Shown here piece by piece: positions 24,268-33,210 of a stretch of 46,088 nt of DNA. This DNA comes from CAZXSK01 sp964642855 (GTDB lineage Bacteria > Planctomycetota > Phycisphaerae > SM23-33): assembly GCA_964642855.1 (NCBI GenBank), contig CAZXSK010000029.1, forward strand, positions 1 to 46,088, in the 5' to 3' direction. The notes beneath the pieces are model-generated. The model searched no databases. It had not been told where the DNA came from and saw nothing but the letters and a program-made list of their open reading frames with translations. Position 1 is the stretch's first letter. Each line of letters begins with the position of its first letter. The translations under genes and the position numbers were made by a program.

Positions 24268-25902
24268 ATGAAACGAACAGCATTGATCCTGCTCTCGACG
24301 ATTCTCCTGGCTGTGGCTGCGAGCCCGGCAGACGACTTCTGGCAGTGGCGCGGGCCCGATCGCGATGGCAAATCGCCCGAGAGAGGCCTGCTGAAGTCCT
24401 GGCCTGAGGGCGGGCCGAAGCTGCTCTGGAAGGCCGACATCGGCGACGGATACTCCAGCGTCACCACGTCCGGTGACAAGGTCTACACCTCCGGCGTCGA
24501 GGACGGTAAGGGGTATGTCTACGCCTTCAGCAACCAGGGCGAGATGCTGTGGAAGACCTCGTATGGCAAGGGATGGCAGGCCCGCAGCTACGGGGGCTCG
24601 CGGACCACGCCGACCGTCTACGACGACAAGGTGTACGTTGTCAGCGCCCACGGAAACGTGCTCTGCGCCAATGCTCGAACCGGCCAGACGATCTGGACAG
24701 TCGATCTGCAGGAAGAATACGGCGCGCAGGTGACCAAGTGGGGCATCTCCGAAGCGCCGCTGATCGTGGGCGAGAAGCTCATCGTCACACCCGGAGGCAC
24801 CAAGTCCAGCATGGTCGCCCTGAATCGCAACACGGGCAAGGAGATCTGGAAATCCCCCGTCGTCAAGGCCGACGGCAAGGCGCAGAAGTCCGGCTACTGC
24901 TCGGCGAAGCTCATCGAGCAGGGAGACCGGTCGATCATTGTCACACACCTGGAAAGTGCTGCTGCAGGGTTCGACGCCGAGAAGGGCTCGCTGCTGTGGC
25001 AGGTCCCCTTCGTCAACCGCTGGCGGGTCTACGCCAACACCCCTGTCCGCCACGAGGACATGATCGTGCTGGCAGCCGGGTACGGATACGGCGCGGTGGG
25101 CCTGGAGATGTCCGACGACGGCGGCAAGGTTTCCAAAGAGTGGGCGAGCAAAGACATGGCGACCTTCCACGGCGGGATGGTCGAGATTGACGGCTACGTG
25201 TACGGCACGTCGACCAGCAGGGAAGTCCGTCGCGGTTTCCTGGCCTGCATCAACGCGAAATCGGGCGAGACGGCCTGGACAAGCAAGGAGATCGAGGTCG
25301 GTTCGATCCTCTACGCCGACGGGCTGATGTACTACTTCGAAGACCGCGGCACGGTGGGCATTGCCAAGGTCTCGCCCAAGGGGTGCGAGGTGGTCAGCAC
25401 TTTCCGCGTGGGTCGTCGACAGGGGCCGCTGTGGGCGCACCCGGCCATCGGGGGCGGCGTCCTGTACGTTCGCCACGGCAACGAGCTGATGGCCTACGAT
25501 ATCCGCGGCGAGAACTACAAAGCGAAGAACGCGGAGGAGGATGGCGAGGAGGACGAATCGGCCTCGTCCGACGGCTCGCAGAAGCAGGACAAGCCGCTGG
25601 ACAATGCAACCGTCGCCAAGCGTCTGGACGTCCTCATCCGGAACCTCGAATGCAGGGGCACTTCTCTGAAAAGCGTGCTGGTCTGGCTGGAGCAGATGAC
25701 CGACGTGCCCGTCCAGCCGGACTGGGAAGCGCTCGCCGATGCCGACGTGAAACCCGACACCGAGATCACGCTGAAGCTCAGCAATCTCTCGGCCGAGAAC
25801 ATGCTCAAGCTCATCCTGTCAGCGGCCGGGCGCCAGGTCGATTACCAGATCAAAGACGGCAAGGTGGTGGTCTCCACCAGAAAGGCGCTGGCGAAGAACT
25901 GA
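24268..25902 (+). CDS. Exported PQQ-like beta-propeller protein with C-terminal secretin-like module
   Basis: This 544-residue protein has a signal peptide (hydrophobic 'ALILLSTILLAVAASPA'); GAGGA lies 9 bases before the ATG. The body (about 25-420) is a PQQ-type propeller with repeated blades: 'FWQWRGPDRDGKSPE', 'ARTGQTIWTVDL', 'NRNTGKEIWKSP', 'AEKGSLLWQVPF', 'AKSGETAWTSKE'. I see no dehydrogenase active site, so it is probably a binding or scaffold protein. An acidic linker (about 420-450) leads to a module of about 90 residues ending 'YQIKDGKVVVSTRKALAKN', which matches the secretin's 'YIIEDGIVKVSTRDDLASK' and surrounding sequence. That suggests contact with the outer membrane secretion machinery, which is inference. 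Confidence 0.8.
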   Translation: MKRTALILLSTILLAVAASPADDFWQWRGPDRDGKSPERGLLKSWPEGGPKLLWKADIGDGYSSVTTSGDKVYTSGVEDGKGYVYAFSNQGEMLWKTSYGKGWQARSYGGSRTTPTVYDDKVYVVSAHGNVLCANARTGQTIWTVDLQEEYGAQVTKWGISEAPLIVGEKLIVTPGGTKSSMVALNRNTGKEIWKSPVVKADGKAQKSGYCSAKLIEQGDRSIIVTHLESAAAGFDAEKGSLLWQVPFVNRWRVYANTPVRHEDMIVLAAGYGYGAVGLEMSDDGGKVSKEWASKDMATFHGGMVEIDGYVYGTSTSREVRRGFLACINAKSGETAWTSKEIEVGSILYADGLMYYFEDRGTVGIAKVSPKGCEVVSTFRVGRRQGPLWAHPAIGGGVLYVRHGNELMAYDIRGENYKAKNAEEDGEEDESASSDGSQKQDKPLDNATVAKRLDVLIRNLECRGTSLKSVLVWLEQMTDVPVQPDWEALADADVKPDTEITLKLSNLSAENMLKLILSAAGRQVDYQIKDGKVVVSTRKALAKN

Positions 25903-25909
25903 CGCGCCT

Positions 25910-25934
25910 GCGGCACCGGCGCTGGCGGCACCGG
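25910..25934. repeat. Short direct repeat between convergent genes
   Basis: The 10-base unit GCGGCACCGG occurs at 25910-25919 and 25925-25934 in the 41-base gap between two convergent stop codons. It is probably incidental. Confidence 0.4.
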
Positions 25935-25943
25935 GCCTGTCGA

Positions 25944-27959
25944 TCACGTCAGTTCGATCATCGCATGGCCTTGGATTTCCGGTACGGTCACGACGATCCG
26001 ATCACCCTCGGGACGCACCTCCAGCGGCTGACCGTCCGGCACCAGCCGGGCTGAGTCCCCACCGGCGTCCGCCCGCAACGAGATCTCGACATCCCGCAGG
26101 GGGATGACGTCTTCGACCACGTCGAACGCCCTGCCCCGCCGCTCGGGAATGTAGTGCAGCACGTGGACGACCAACCTGCTCTCAGCCGGCTGGCGGGTCA
26201 CCGTTACGATCGCCGTCGACGGCGCGTTGGTGCGGACCGCCGGCTGGGGCAGCAGGCGGTCGAGGGCATTGACCAGCAGCTTGCGGCACCACAGCGGGGC
26301 GTTTTCGGCATACTGGCTGAAGATCGGGTGCGCGAAGTAGATACAGCTGCCCGCCTGCACCACCCCGGGATAGCCAGCTTTCTCACCCGAGGACGGCGTG
26401 TGACGGTGCGAGCAGAAGTGCTCCCACGTGCGATTGAAGTACGGCTTGATGACCTCCGCAAGCACCTCCGCGTCATCGGCGTGCTGAACGTCCATCCCCC
26501 GCAGGTACATCACGTGTTCGGTCTGCGCCAGCCCGGACGACATGCCGTCGAGAGGCAGCAGGAAATCGGGGCTGAACTCAGCCTCGCCGCGCAGCGTCAC
26601 GCCGAGTTCGGGCAGGGCGAACCGCTCTCCCTGCTCCTCCAAGCCGCCCGCACAGGAAGCAATCAGCGCCCCGCCCTGCCCCAGCCAATCGCGGATCTTT
26701 CGCGCGTGTGCAGGCGAGAGCTTCACGTCGTCGGGCAGGATCAGCAGCCGGTAGCTCGCCAGATCGGCGGCTTCGTCGATGATGTCGAACTGTTGGGCAG
26801 CTTCGCTGAGCATGCGGGTCGCACCCAGCAGCGCGGGAGAGAGGTCCTTGTGCGTCCCGCGGGCGAAGTCGGTGGTGCACAGCACGCCGATATCCACGAC
26901 GGGCTCGGCGCCGGCGCACCAGGGCTCCTTCCTCTCGACCTGTCGATAGACGCTTCCGATCAGGTCGTAGGTGTGGGGACAGATCTTGCCCGAAGGCGGA
27001 AGCTGGTCCCCGATGGAGCACGTGCCCCCAAGCGCCAGCGCGTGGAAGCATTCGAACTCCAGCGCTGCGGGGTTCTTGAACGACTGGAAATCGCCCCACG
27101 AGGTGTGGAACTTGCCCGTCATGCCCATGCAGTCGAGCCCCAGCGTGCGGGCGTAACGCATCGTCAGCGGGAAGTGGGCATACCCCCAACCGCCGGAAGG
27201 CAGCGATTCCAACTCCAGGTGCGAGAACGCATCCAGCCACGGGCGGTGGGCCGGGGAGATGTGCGACGAGTTGTAAAAAATCGTCGCATCCGGCGCGAGC
27301 GACCGCACCAGGTCGCTCATCTCGTGCATGAATTCGGTAATCACCCGGTAGCCGTACTCGATGCGCGCCTGGCGGTCGGACGGGTCCAGGCCCTGCTCGC
27401 GCATCTTCGCCCGGCAGGTCGTGCACGCGCAGGCGACGGGCTTGACGATGTCGTAGAACACCCCGTCGGTCGGGTGCATCTCGATAACCTCGCGCGTGAC
27501 GAACTTGAGATACTCCCGGTAGCCGGTGTTGACGCACAGGAAGCGATAGAACCCGGGCGCGAAGGCATCGTGAAAAGACTGGTCTTCCTGCACCTCGGTG
27601 ATCGGCGTGCCGCGCGAGTCGCGACAGAGCCATTCCGGGTGATCCTCCGCCGATGCCTGGTCCCACTGAACGGTGATGTAGATCGGCGCGCGGATGTCCC
27701 GGGCATGCAGCGCGTCGATCTGCTCGGCCAGCAGAGTCGGCCTCCGGAGGTTCGGGTGCACGCGATGGGGCAGATGCTTGCTGGGATAGTACAGCCAGCC
27801 GTGATGGCATCGGGCGAAGACCGTGATGGAATCCACGCGTGCCCGGTCGATGGTGTCGGCGAACTCGTCGGGGGCGAACTGCTCGCCCACGCCGCCGATC
27901 GCTTCGCTGGTGTGGAAATCCAGGTGAACCTGTCGGAACCGCAGCTGCGTTTTGCTCAT
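25944..27959 (-). CDS. GHL6-like glycoside hydrolase with trimerisation-type domain
   Basis: This 671-residue protein lacks a signal peptide. The N-terminal half is a TIM-barrel of the hypothetical glycosyl hydrolase 6 type: 'QVHLDFHTSE', 'ARVDSITVFARCHHGWLYYP', 'IYITVQWDQ' and 'GVFYDIVKP' with nearby cysteines ('CACTTC'). The middle (about 370-480) resembles the GH42 trimerisation domain: 'DIGVLCTTDFARGTHKDLSP', 'YRLLILPDDVKLS' and 'WLGQGGALIASCAGGLEEQ'. The substrate is unknown. The start at 27959 follows family length; the frame is open to 28118 but crosses the promoter region. It is divergent from the radical SAM gene, and an alpha-mannosidase lies beyond, so a glycan-breakdown locus is likely. 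Confidence 0.75.
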   Translation of the reverse strand: MSKTQLRFRQVHLDFHTSEAIGGVGEQFAPDEFADTIDRARVDSITVFARCHHGWLYYPSKHLPHRVHPNLRRPTLLAEQIDALHARDIRAPIYITVQWDQASAEDHPEWLCRDSRGTPITEVQEDQSFHDAFAPGFYRFLCVNTGYREYLKFVTREVIEMHPTDGVFYDIVKPVACACTTCRAKMREQGLDPSDRQARIEYGYRVITEFMHEMSDLVRSLAPDATIFYNSSHISPAHRPWLDAFSHLELESLPSGGWGYAHFPLTMRYARTLGLDCMGMTGKFHTSWGDFQSFKNPAALEFECFHALALGGTCSIGDQLPPSGKICPHTYDLIGSVYRQVERKEPWCAGAEPVVDIGVLCTTDFARGTHKDLSPALLGATRMLSEAAQQFDIIDEAADLASYRLLILPDDVKLSPAHARKIRDWLGQGGALIASCAGGLEEQGERFALPELGVTLRGEAEFSPDFLLPLDGMSSGLAQTEHVMYLRGMDVQHADDAEVLAEVIKPYFNRTWEHFCSHRHTPSSGEKAGYPGVVQAGSCIYFAHPIFSQYAENAPLWCRKLLVNALDRLLPQPAVRTNAPSTAIVTVTRQPAESRLVVHVLHYIPERRGRAFDVVEDVIPLRDVEISLRADAGGDSARLVPDGQPLEVRPEGDRIVVTVPEIQGHAMIELT

Positions 27960-28002
27960 CGTGAGACCTGATCCTCTCTTTCCTGCCCCGGCTGGGGGGA
28001 TC

Positions 28003-28031
28003 AGGGTAGATTCTTGCCTGCGCCGAATCAA
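28003..28031 (-). promoter_or_regulatory. Promoter of the GHL6-like gene
   Basis: On the minus strand, TTGATT (28031-28026) and TACCCT (28008-28003) are 17 bases apart. Its -35 is only 6 bases from the -35 of the divergent radical SAM promoter. Confidence 0.45.
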
Positions 28032-28037
28032 CGCAGA

Positions 28038-28067
28038 TTGGCAAATCAGTTGCGGCGCGCATAGACT
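28038..28067 (+). promoter_or_regulatory. Promoter of the radical SAM gene
   Basis: TTGGCA (28038-28043) and TAGACT (28062-28067) are 18 bases apart; GGAGGAAGG at 28078-28086 is the ribosome binding site. Confidence 0.45.
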
Positions 28068-28093
28068 CCTGTGTTCCGGAGGAAGGTTCCGCG

Positions 28094-29089
28094 ATGTCCC
28101 AGCCGCCGTACCTGACAATCCCGCCGCTGATTTCCGGCGGCATCATGCTGACTTACCGCTGTACCAACACGTGTAAGCACTGCCTGTACCGCTGTTCGTC
28201 CCGCTGGCCGGACGAATGGATGGACCTCTCCACGGCAGAGAGCGTTCTGGGCGCCCTGGCGGCAGAGACTTCGCTCCACGACATCCACGTCGCCGGCGGA
28301 GAAGCCACCCTGAACATGGAACTGCTGACGATGTTCATCCGCCTGGCCAGCGAAATGGGCATTCCGCTGAGCTACCTGGAAACCAACGGCCACTGGGCGA
28401 CTTCCCCCGAGCGTGCCCGCGACGTGCTCGAATGGCTGCGCGATGCGGGCCTGCCCCGCGTGCTGATCAGCGCCTCGATGTTCCACAACGAGTTCATCCC
28501 CTTCCAGCGGACGCGCCTGGCGGTGGAAACCGCCATCGAGGTCTTCGGCCGGGGCGGGGTCATCGTCTGGGTTCCGGAACTTTACTACCTGCTGGGCAAC
28601 ATGCCCGACTCGCGAACGCACACCCTGGAGGAGTTCCTCCGGTGGACGGGCATGGACGAAAAGCCCGATGCCCTGCCCGCGCTCTATCACCTCACCCCCG
28701 GAGGCAGGGCGGCCGAGGAACTGCGACACTGCTATCAACCCCGACCCGCCCGGGCTTTTCGCGACGAATCCTGCAAACGCGACCTGATGACCACCTCCCA
28801 CTTCCACATCGATCCATCCGGCAACCTGTTCACAGGCCTGTGTCCCGGGATCGTCGCCGGCACGGCCGAGGAACTGCACCCGCGCATCACCCCCGAGACG
28901 CATCCGGTGTTCTGCACGCTCTGTGAGAGCGGGCCATTCGGGCTTTCGGAGTTGGCCGAGCAACACGGGTTCCAGCCCCGCCGGGAAGGCTACATCAGCA
29001 AGTGCGACCTCTGCTACGACACGAGACGGCATCTGCGTGACACAGCCAGTTGGCCTGAGCTTCAGCCAGCCGGGTTCTACGCAGTCTGA
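28094..29089 (+). CDS. Radical SAM protein with C-terminal cysteine pairs
   Basis: This 331-residue protein carries the radical SAM cluster motif C23-x3-C27-x2-C30 ('RCTNTCKHCLYRC'), with a further Cys34. 'DIHVAGGEATLN' is the usual GGE SAM-binding motif. Barrel strands follow: 'LSYLETNGHWA', 'RVLISASMFHNEF', 'GVIVWVPELYYLLG'. Near the end, 'IDPSGNLFTGLCPGI', 'VFCTLCESGPFGL' and 'ISKCDLCYDTRRHL' give five cysteines that could hold an auxiliary cluster, like a SPASM or twitch domain. Such enzymes often modify peptides or proteins, for example anaerobic sulfatase maturation; the target is unknown, and no sulfatase or small precursor gene is seen beside it. A strong ribosome binding site supports the start. 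Confidence 0.8.
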   Translation: MSQPPYLTIPPLISGGIMLTYRCTNTCKHCLYRCSSRWPDEWMDLSTAESVLGALAAETSLHDIHVAGGEATLNMELLTMFIRLASEMGIPLSYLETNGHWATSPERARDVLEWLRDAGLPRVLISASMFHNEFIPFQRTRLAVETAIEVFGRGGVIVWVPELYYLLGNMPDSRTHTLEEFLRWTGMDEKPDALPALYHLTPGGRAAEELRHCYQPRPARAFRDESCKRDLMTTSHFHIDPSGNLFTGLCPGIVAGTAEELHPRITPETHPVFCTLCESGPFGLSELAEQHGFQPRREGYISKCDLCYDTRRHLRDTASWPELQPAGFYAV

Positions 29090-29118
29090 GCCCCTCTTCC
29101 GCCCCGACCGGCTGCATG

Positions 29119-29150
29119 TTCCCTGTCGCTGCGACGGCCGTTCCAGGGAA
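29119..29150 (+). repeat. Inverted repeat after the radical SAM gene
   Basis: Arms TTCCCTG (29119-29125) and CAGGGAA (29144-29150) can pair, with a nested GTCGC/GCGAC hairpin. No T-run follows, so it is a weak terminator or attenuator candidate before the GH38 gene. Confidence 0.35.
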
Positions 29151-29239
29151 GATCGGATATTCCAAGGTTGCACCGGGGAGGACTCGAGGGGAAGATCAGC
29201 CCTTCGGCTTGCGTACCCGCACCACGAGGAACCCCCGAC

Positions 29240-32185
29240 ATGGATCCATTGGACTTCGACCGACTGAAACTTGCGGCCTCCCGCCAACCTGCCCTCTGGG
29301 GGCACGACGCCCAGAGGCTGCTGCACCAACTCGAGTTCGCGCGCAGCTTCCTGGACCTCGCCGACGAGGACCGCAGGGAATCGTGGGCCGGGCTGATCGA
29401 CCAGGCCACCCATGCCCTCGCCGATGCGATCGAGGATGGCAGCTACGAAGGCATCTGCCGGGCACGCAAGGAAGGCGAGCAGGTGCTCGCCCCCATCGGC
29501 CAGGCTGCGAAGGAATACACCATTCACCTGGTCGCCCACGCCCACATCGACATGAACTGGCAGTGGTCATGGCTGGAGACGGTTTCGACGGTCAACGACA
29601 CGTTCACGACGCTGCTGGGGCTGATGGAGGAGTTCCCCGAGCTGCACTTCACACAGAGCCAGGCCTCGGTCTACGAGATTGTGCAGAAGTACTGCCCCGA
29701 CCTGGCCCGGCCGATCGCGGAACATATTGCTGCCGGACGCTGGGAGGTCGCAGCCGTCCACTGGGTGGAAGGCGACAAGAACATGGTCTGCGGCGAGAGC
29801 CTGGCGAGGCATCTGCTTGCCACGCGAACGTTCATGCAGGAAACCTACGACCTGTCGCCCGAGGAGACCTGCCTCGACTGGGAGCCGGACACGTTCGGCC
29901 ACGCGGCAACGGTTCCGTCGATCGTGTCGCGCGGGGGCGTGCGGCGGTACTATCTCTGTCGCGGAGGCAGGAAGGACCTGCCCGTGGTCTTCTGGTGGAA
30001 AGGCCCGGACGGCAGGCGGATTCTCGTCAACCGTGAATCGTCGTGGTACAACGACCGCATCGGGCCCCAGATCGCCCCGGCCATGGTGAGATTCGCCACC
30101 CAGACCGGCATGAAGAACTGGATGTGCGTCTTTGGCATCGGCGATCACGGCGGCGGGCCGACCCGGGCTGACCTGCTCCGCGCCCGGGAGATGAACGACT
30201 GGCCGATCTGGCCGACGCTGACCTTCGACACCACGCGTCGGTTCTACGACTTGCTGGAACAAGGCGGCGACCGCTGGCCGGAGATCGAGGGGGAACTGAA
30301 CTTCGAGTTCCCCGGCTGCTATACATCCCAGAGCGACATCAAGCGCACCAACCGCCGATCCGAGGAGCTCTGCCAGCTCGCTGAGCGCGTAAGCGTGCTC
30401 GCCGGCGGAACGGGCTACACGCCCATACCCGCTGGGGGAATCGAGCGGTCCTGGAAGCGCACGCTGTTTGCGCACTTCCACGATATTCTGCCCGGCTCGT
30501 GTACGTCTGAACCCCGCGAGCACCATCTGGGGCAGTTTCAGGAAACCAAGGCCGAGACAGGTATGGTGGCGATGCACGGCCTGCGATCGATTGCCCGACA
30601 GGTCGATACGAGCTTCGCAGGCCCGGAGAAGCCCGTCCCGCCGCTGTCGATCTGGGTGGACAACCCTCAGGCCGGCGGGTTCGGCGCGGGCGTAGAGGAA
30701 TTCACCGCCGGCGGCGCCCCCACGGCCTGGCCTCGGGCGGTGGTGGTCTTCAACCCCACCCCGTCTCCGGTGCGATCCGTGGCGACGCTGGGCATCTACG
30801 AGTCGGGGTTCTGGCCGGGGCCTCACAATCTCGACCGCATGAGATTCGTCGTTCGGACGCCCCAAGGCCACGTGATTCCCACCCAGCGCGTGGACCAGGG
30901 CTCGTGGCTGGGCCACAAGTACGTAACCGTCGCCTTCCCCGTGGAGATCGGCGCGATGGGGTACCGGTCGTTTGCCGTCGAACCGTGCGGGGAGTTCAAC
31001 GACAACCCCACCGTGGGCTATCCCGGGACATCCCCGACGGCCGACGTGCCGGGCTTCTCTCCGGGCGTCACCCGCGATGGATTGACGCTGGAGAACGAGT
31101 TCGTCCGTGTCCGCTTCGACAGCCTCACCGGCGGGATCGTGAGCCTGGTGGACAAATCCTCCGGCCGGGAGACAGCCGACCCTGAGAACCCGATGGGCCT
31201 GGTTGAGTACGTCGTGGAGCGAGCGGGTGGCATGAGCAGCTGGACGGTGCATCCACTGCGCGAGTGCCGCTGTCCGCTGGAGATGGAGTCGTTCGGGCCC
31301 GGCGCCATGCCGGGAACCTCGATCGGCAAGCCCGCGACGGGGCCGCACGTGGCGGTTATGCGTGGCGTGATGCATGTGGAGCGATCGCGCGTGGAAATCG
31401 CCTACATCCTGCGGGCAGCAAACCCCTGCCTGGAAGTCGACATCCGCGTCGACTGGCTGGAGACCGGTTCCAGCGAGAAAGGCATCCCCGGCTTGCGTCT
31501 TCGGCTGCCGATGGGTCTCGGTGGAGCCGACCGGGCGCATTACGAGATTCCGTACGGTTCGGTAACCCGTTCACCCAGCGACCGGCAGTGGGTGCCCACA
31601 CTGCGATGGGTGAACGTCAATGGCCAGGCGGCAGGCGGGGGCAAGGCAGGCCCGGCCGGTTTGGCGATCCTCAACGACTCGACCCATGGCTACCAGTTCG
31701 ACGGCAAGACCGTTCGGGCCAACCTGCTGCGAAGCAGCTACAACCCCGATCCGCTTCCCGAGCTGGGCGCGCATCACTGGCGGTTCGGGCTGATTCCGCA
31801 CGACGGGCGCCTCGCCGACGCCCAGCTGCGTGCAGCGGCGGACGCGTTCACCCAGCCGTTGCGACTGGTCAACGTGCCCTCCCGCGATGGGACACTTCCC
31901 TCGGCGGCAGACGGGCTGACCGTCGAGGGTGAAGGCGTAGCCGTCATCACGCTCAAACCGGCGGAAGATGGTCAGGGGGCAGTTGTCCGGCTGGTGGAAA
32001 CCACCGGTGATGACCGGACGGTGACGGTGACGACCGACGGCAAGCTGCTGGCGTGTCCGAGTGGCGCGGTCGAAGTGGATCTGCTGGAAAGACCCGTCGA
32101 AACCAACCGGGCTGAACCGGTCGAAGGCGGGTTCCGTATCAGCCTCTCTGCCCGAGAGATTGTTTCGGTGAAGCTGACGTTCTGA
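29240..32185 (+). CDS. GH38 family alpha-mannosidase
   Basis: This 981-residue protein should cleave alpha-mannosides. The GH38 catalytic barrel begins near residue 94 with the zinc motif 'HLVAHAHIDMNWQWSW' (His102, Asp104). The nucleophile is Asp217 in 'LDWEPDTFGHA', and a further zinc histidine lies in 'FAHFHDILPGS' (about 410-420). 'GIGDHGGGPTR' is also typical. The rest contains the middle helical domain and the large beta-sandwich ('YEIPYGSVTRSPSDRQWVP'). No signal peptide is seen, so it is probably cytoplasmic and acts on imported oligosaccharides. The start is ATG 29240, with GAGGA 9 bases upstream. rsmA follows after 17 bases, an unusual operon partner. Confidence 0.9.
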   Translation: MDPLDFDRLKLAASRQPALWGHDAQRLLHQLEFARSFLDLADEDRRESWAGLIDQATHALADAIEDGSYEGICRARKEGEQVLAPIGQAAKEYTIHLVAHAHIDMNWQWSWLETVSTVNDTFTTLLGLMEEFPELHFTQSQASVYEIVQKYCPDLARPIAEHIAAGRWEVAAVHWVEGDKNMVCGESLARHLLATRTFMQETYDLSPEETCLDWEPDTFGHAATVPSIVSRGGVRRYYLCRGGRKDLPVVFWWKGPDGRRILVNRESSWYNDRIGPQIAPAMVRFATQTGMKNWMCVFGIGDHGGGPTRADLLRAREMNDWPIWPTLTFDTTRRFYDLLEQGGDRWPEIEGELNFEFPGCYTSQSDIKRTNRRSEELCQLAERVSVLAGGTGYTPIPAGGIERSWKRTLFAHFHDILPGSCTSEPREHHLGQFQETKAETGMVAMHGLRSIARQVDTSFAGPEKPVPPLSIWVDNPQAGGFGAGVEEFTAGGAPTAWPRAVVVFNPTPSPVRSVATLGIYESGFWPGPHNLDRMRFVVRTPQGHVIPTQRVDQGSWLGHKYVTVAFPVEIGAMGYRSFAVEPCGEFNDNPTVGYPGTSPTADVPGFSPGVTRDGLTLENEFVRVRFDSLTGGIVSLVDKSSGRETADPENPMGLVEYVVERAGGMSSWTVHPLRECRCPLEMESFGPGAMPGTSIGKPATGPHVAVMRGVMHVERSRVEIAYILRAANPCLEVDIRVDWLETGSSEKGIPGLRLRLPMGLGGADRAHYEIPYGSVTRSPSDRQWVPTLRWVNVNGQAAGGGKAGPAGLAILNDSTHGYQFDGKTVRANLLRSSYNPDPLPELGAHHWRFGLIPHDGRLADAQLRAAADAFTQPLRLVNVPSRDGTLPSAADGLTVEGEGVAVITLKPAEDGQGAVVRLVETTGDDRTVTVTTDGKLLACPSGAVEVDLLERPVETNRAEPVEGGFRISLSAREIVSVKLTF

Positions 32186-32202
32186 ACCCCTGTGGGAGTT
32201 GC

Positions 32203-33102
32203 ATGCAGACACTGACGGAAATTCGTGAGATTCTGGCAGCCGGCGGGCTTTCTCCGCTCAAACGGTTCGGTCAGTGCTTCCTGTACGACCAGAACCTGAT
32301 GAGCCGACTCCTGGAACTGGCGGATGTGTCGCCAGGCGCGACGGTTCTGGAGGTGGGACCGGGGACCGGCTCGCTGACCGAGGAACTGCTGGCCAGGGCG
32401 GGACGGGTCGTCGCGGCGGAGATCGACCACGGCCTGGCAGAAATGCTGAGACAGCGCTACGGGGGCGAGGAGCATTTCACGCTCATCGAGGGCGATGTAC
32501 TGTCCTCGAAGCACCGGATCTCCGAGGACGTTCACGACGCGCTGGGCGATCGGGCAGAAATGGTCTCCAACCTGCCCTACAACATCGCCACTCCCCTGGT
32601 TGCGCAATGCCTGATCGACACGTGGAACTGCTCTCGCGCCGACGGCTTGGACCGAGGCCTGACGAAGCTGAACCGGCTGACCTTCACCGTGCAGAAGGAG
32701 GTCGCCTCGCGTCTCTCTGCCGGCCCGGGAGACGCAGACTACGGCCCGGTGAGCGTGCTGGTGGCCTTGTTGAGCGAGATCCGGCTGGATGCCACTCTTC
32801 CGCCCCAGGCATTCTGGCCGCAGCCCAAGGTGCTCAGCAGAATGGTGCGCATCGAGTTTCTGCCCGACCGGGCGGGCGAAGTGCAGGACATCGAAACGCT
32901 GATGAAGGTGGTGAATCTCACGTTCATCCATCGACGCAAGCAGGTTTCGCGGACCGCCAAGACCAGGAACTTTCCCTGGTCTCAGGACGTATTCTGCCGG
33001 GCGCTGGAAGCAACGGGGATCGACAGCAAGGCCAGGCCCGATGCCATCTCGCCGGAGGAGTTCCGCCGATTGGCTGGAACCTTATCTGAGATGACCGCCT
33101 GA
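32203..33102 (+). CDS. rsmA: 16S rRNA dimethyladenosine transferase RsmA/KsgA
   Basis: This 299-residue enzyme dimethylates two adjacent adenines near the 3' end of 16S rRNA during small-subunit maturation. The N-terminal 'KRFGQCFLYDQNLMSRLLEL' corresponds to the family's 'K-x-x-GQ-x-F-L' opening. The SAM site is 'VLEVGPGTGSLTEELL', followed by 'VVAAEID', and the catalytic motif 'VSNLPYNIATPL' is intact. The C-terminal helical domain is present ('RRKQVSRTAKTR'). The gene lies 17 bases after the mannosidase and has no separate promoter that I can see. Confidence 0.93.
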   Translation: MQTLTEIREILAAGGLSPLKRFGQCFLYDQNLMSRLLELADVSPGATVLEVGPGTGSLTEELLARAGRVVAAEIDHGLAEMLRQRYGGEEHFTLIEGDVLSSKHRISEDVHDALGDRAEMVSNLPYNIATPLVAQCLIDTWNCSRADGLDRGLTKLNRLTFTVQKEVASRLSAGPGDADYGPVSVLVALLSEIRLDATLPPQAFWPQPKVLSRMVRIEFLPDRAGEVQDIETLMKVVNLTFIHRRKQVSRTAKTRNFPWSQDVFCRALEATGIDSKARPDAISPEEFRRLAGTLSEMTA

Positions 33103-33140
33103 GTCAGCCACCCCGAGCGGGCAGAGACGCGTTTGTGACC

Positions 33141-33169
33141 TTGCCTGCAAGCCGGATGGGCGGTACAGT
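33141..33169 (+). promoter_or_regulatory. Sigma-70-type promoter of the TPR gene
   Basis: TTGCCT (33141-33146) and TACAGT (33164-33169) are exactly 17 bases apart, giving a leader of about 35 bases. Confidence 0.55.
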
Positions 33170-33210
33170 AGGGAAGGCCGTATCTCCACTTACGAAGGTG
33201 TGACACTGAC

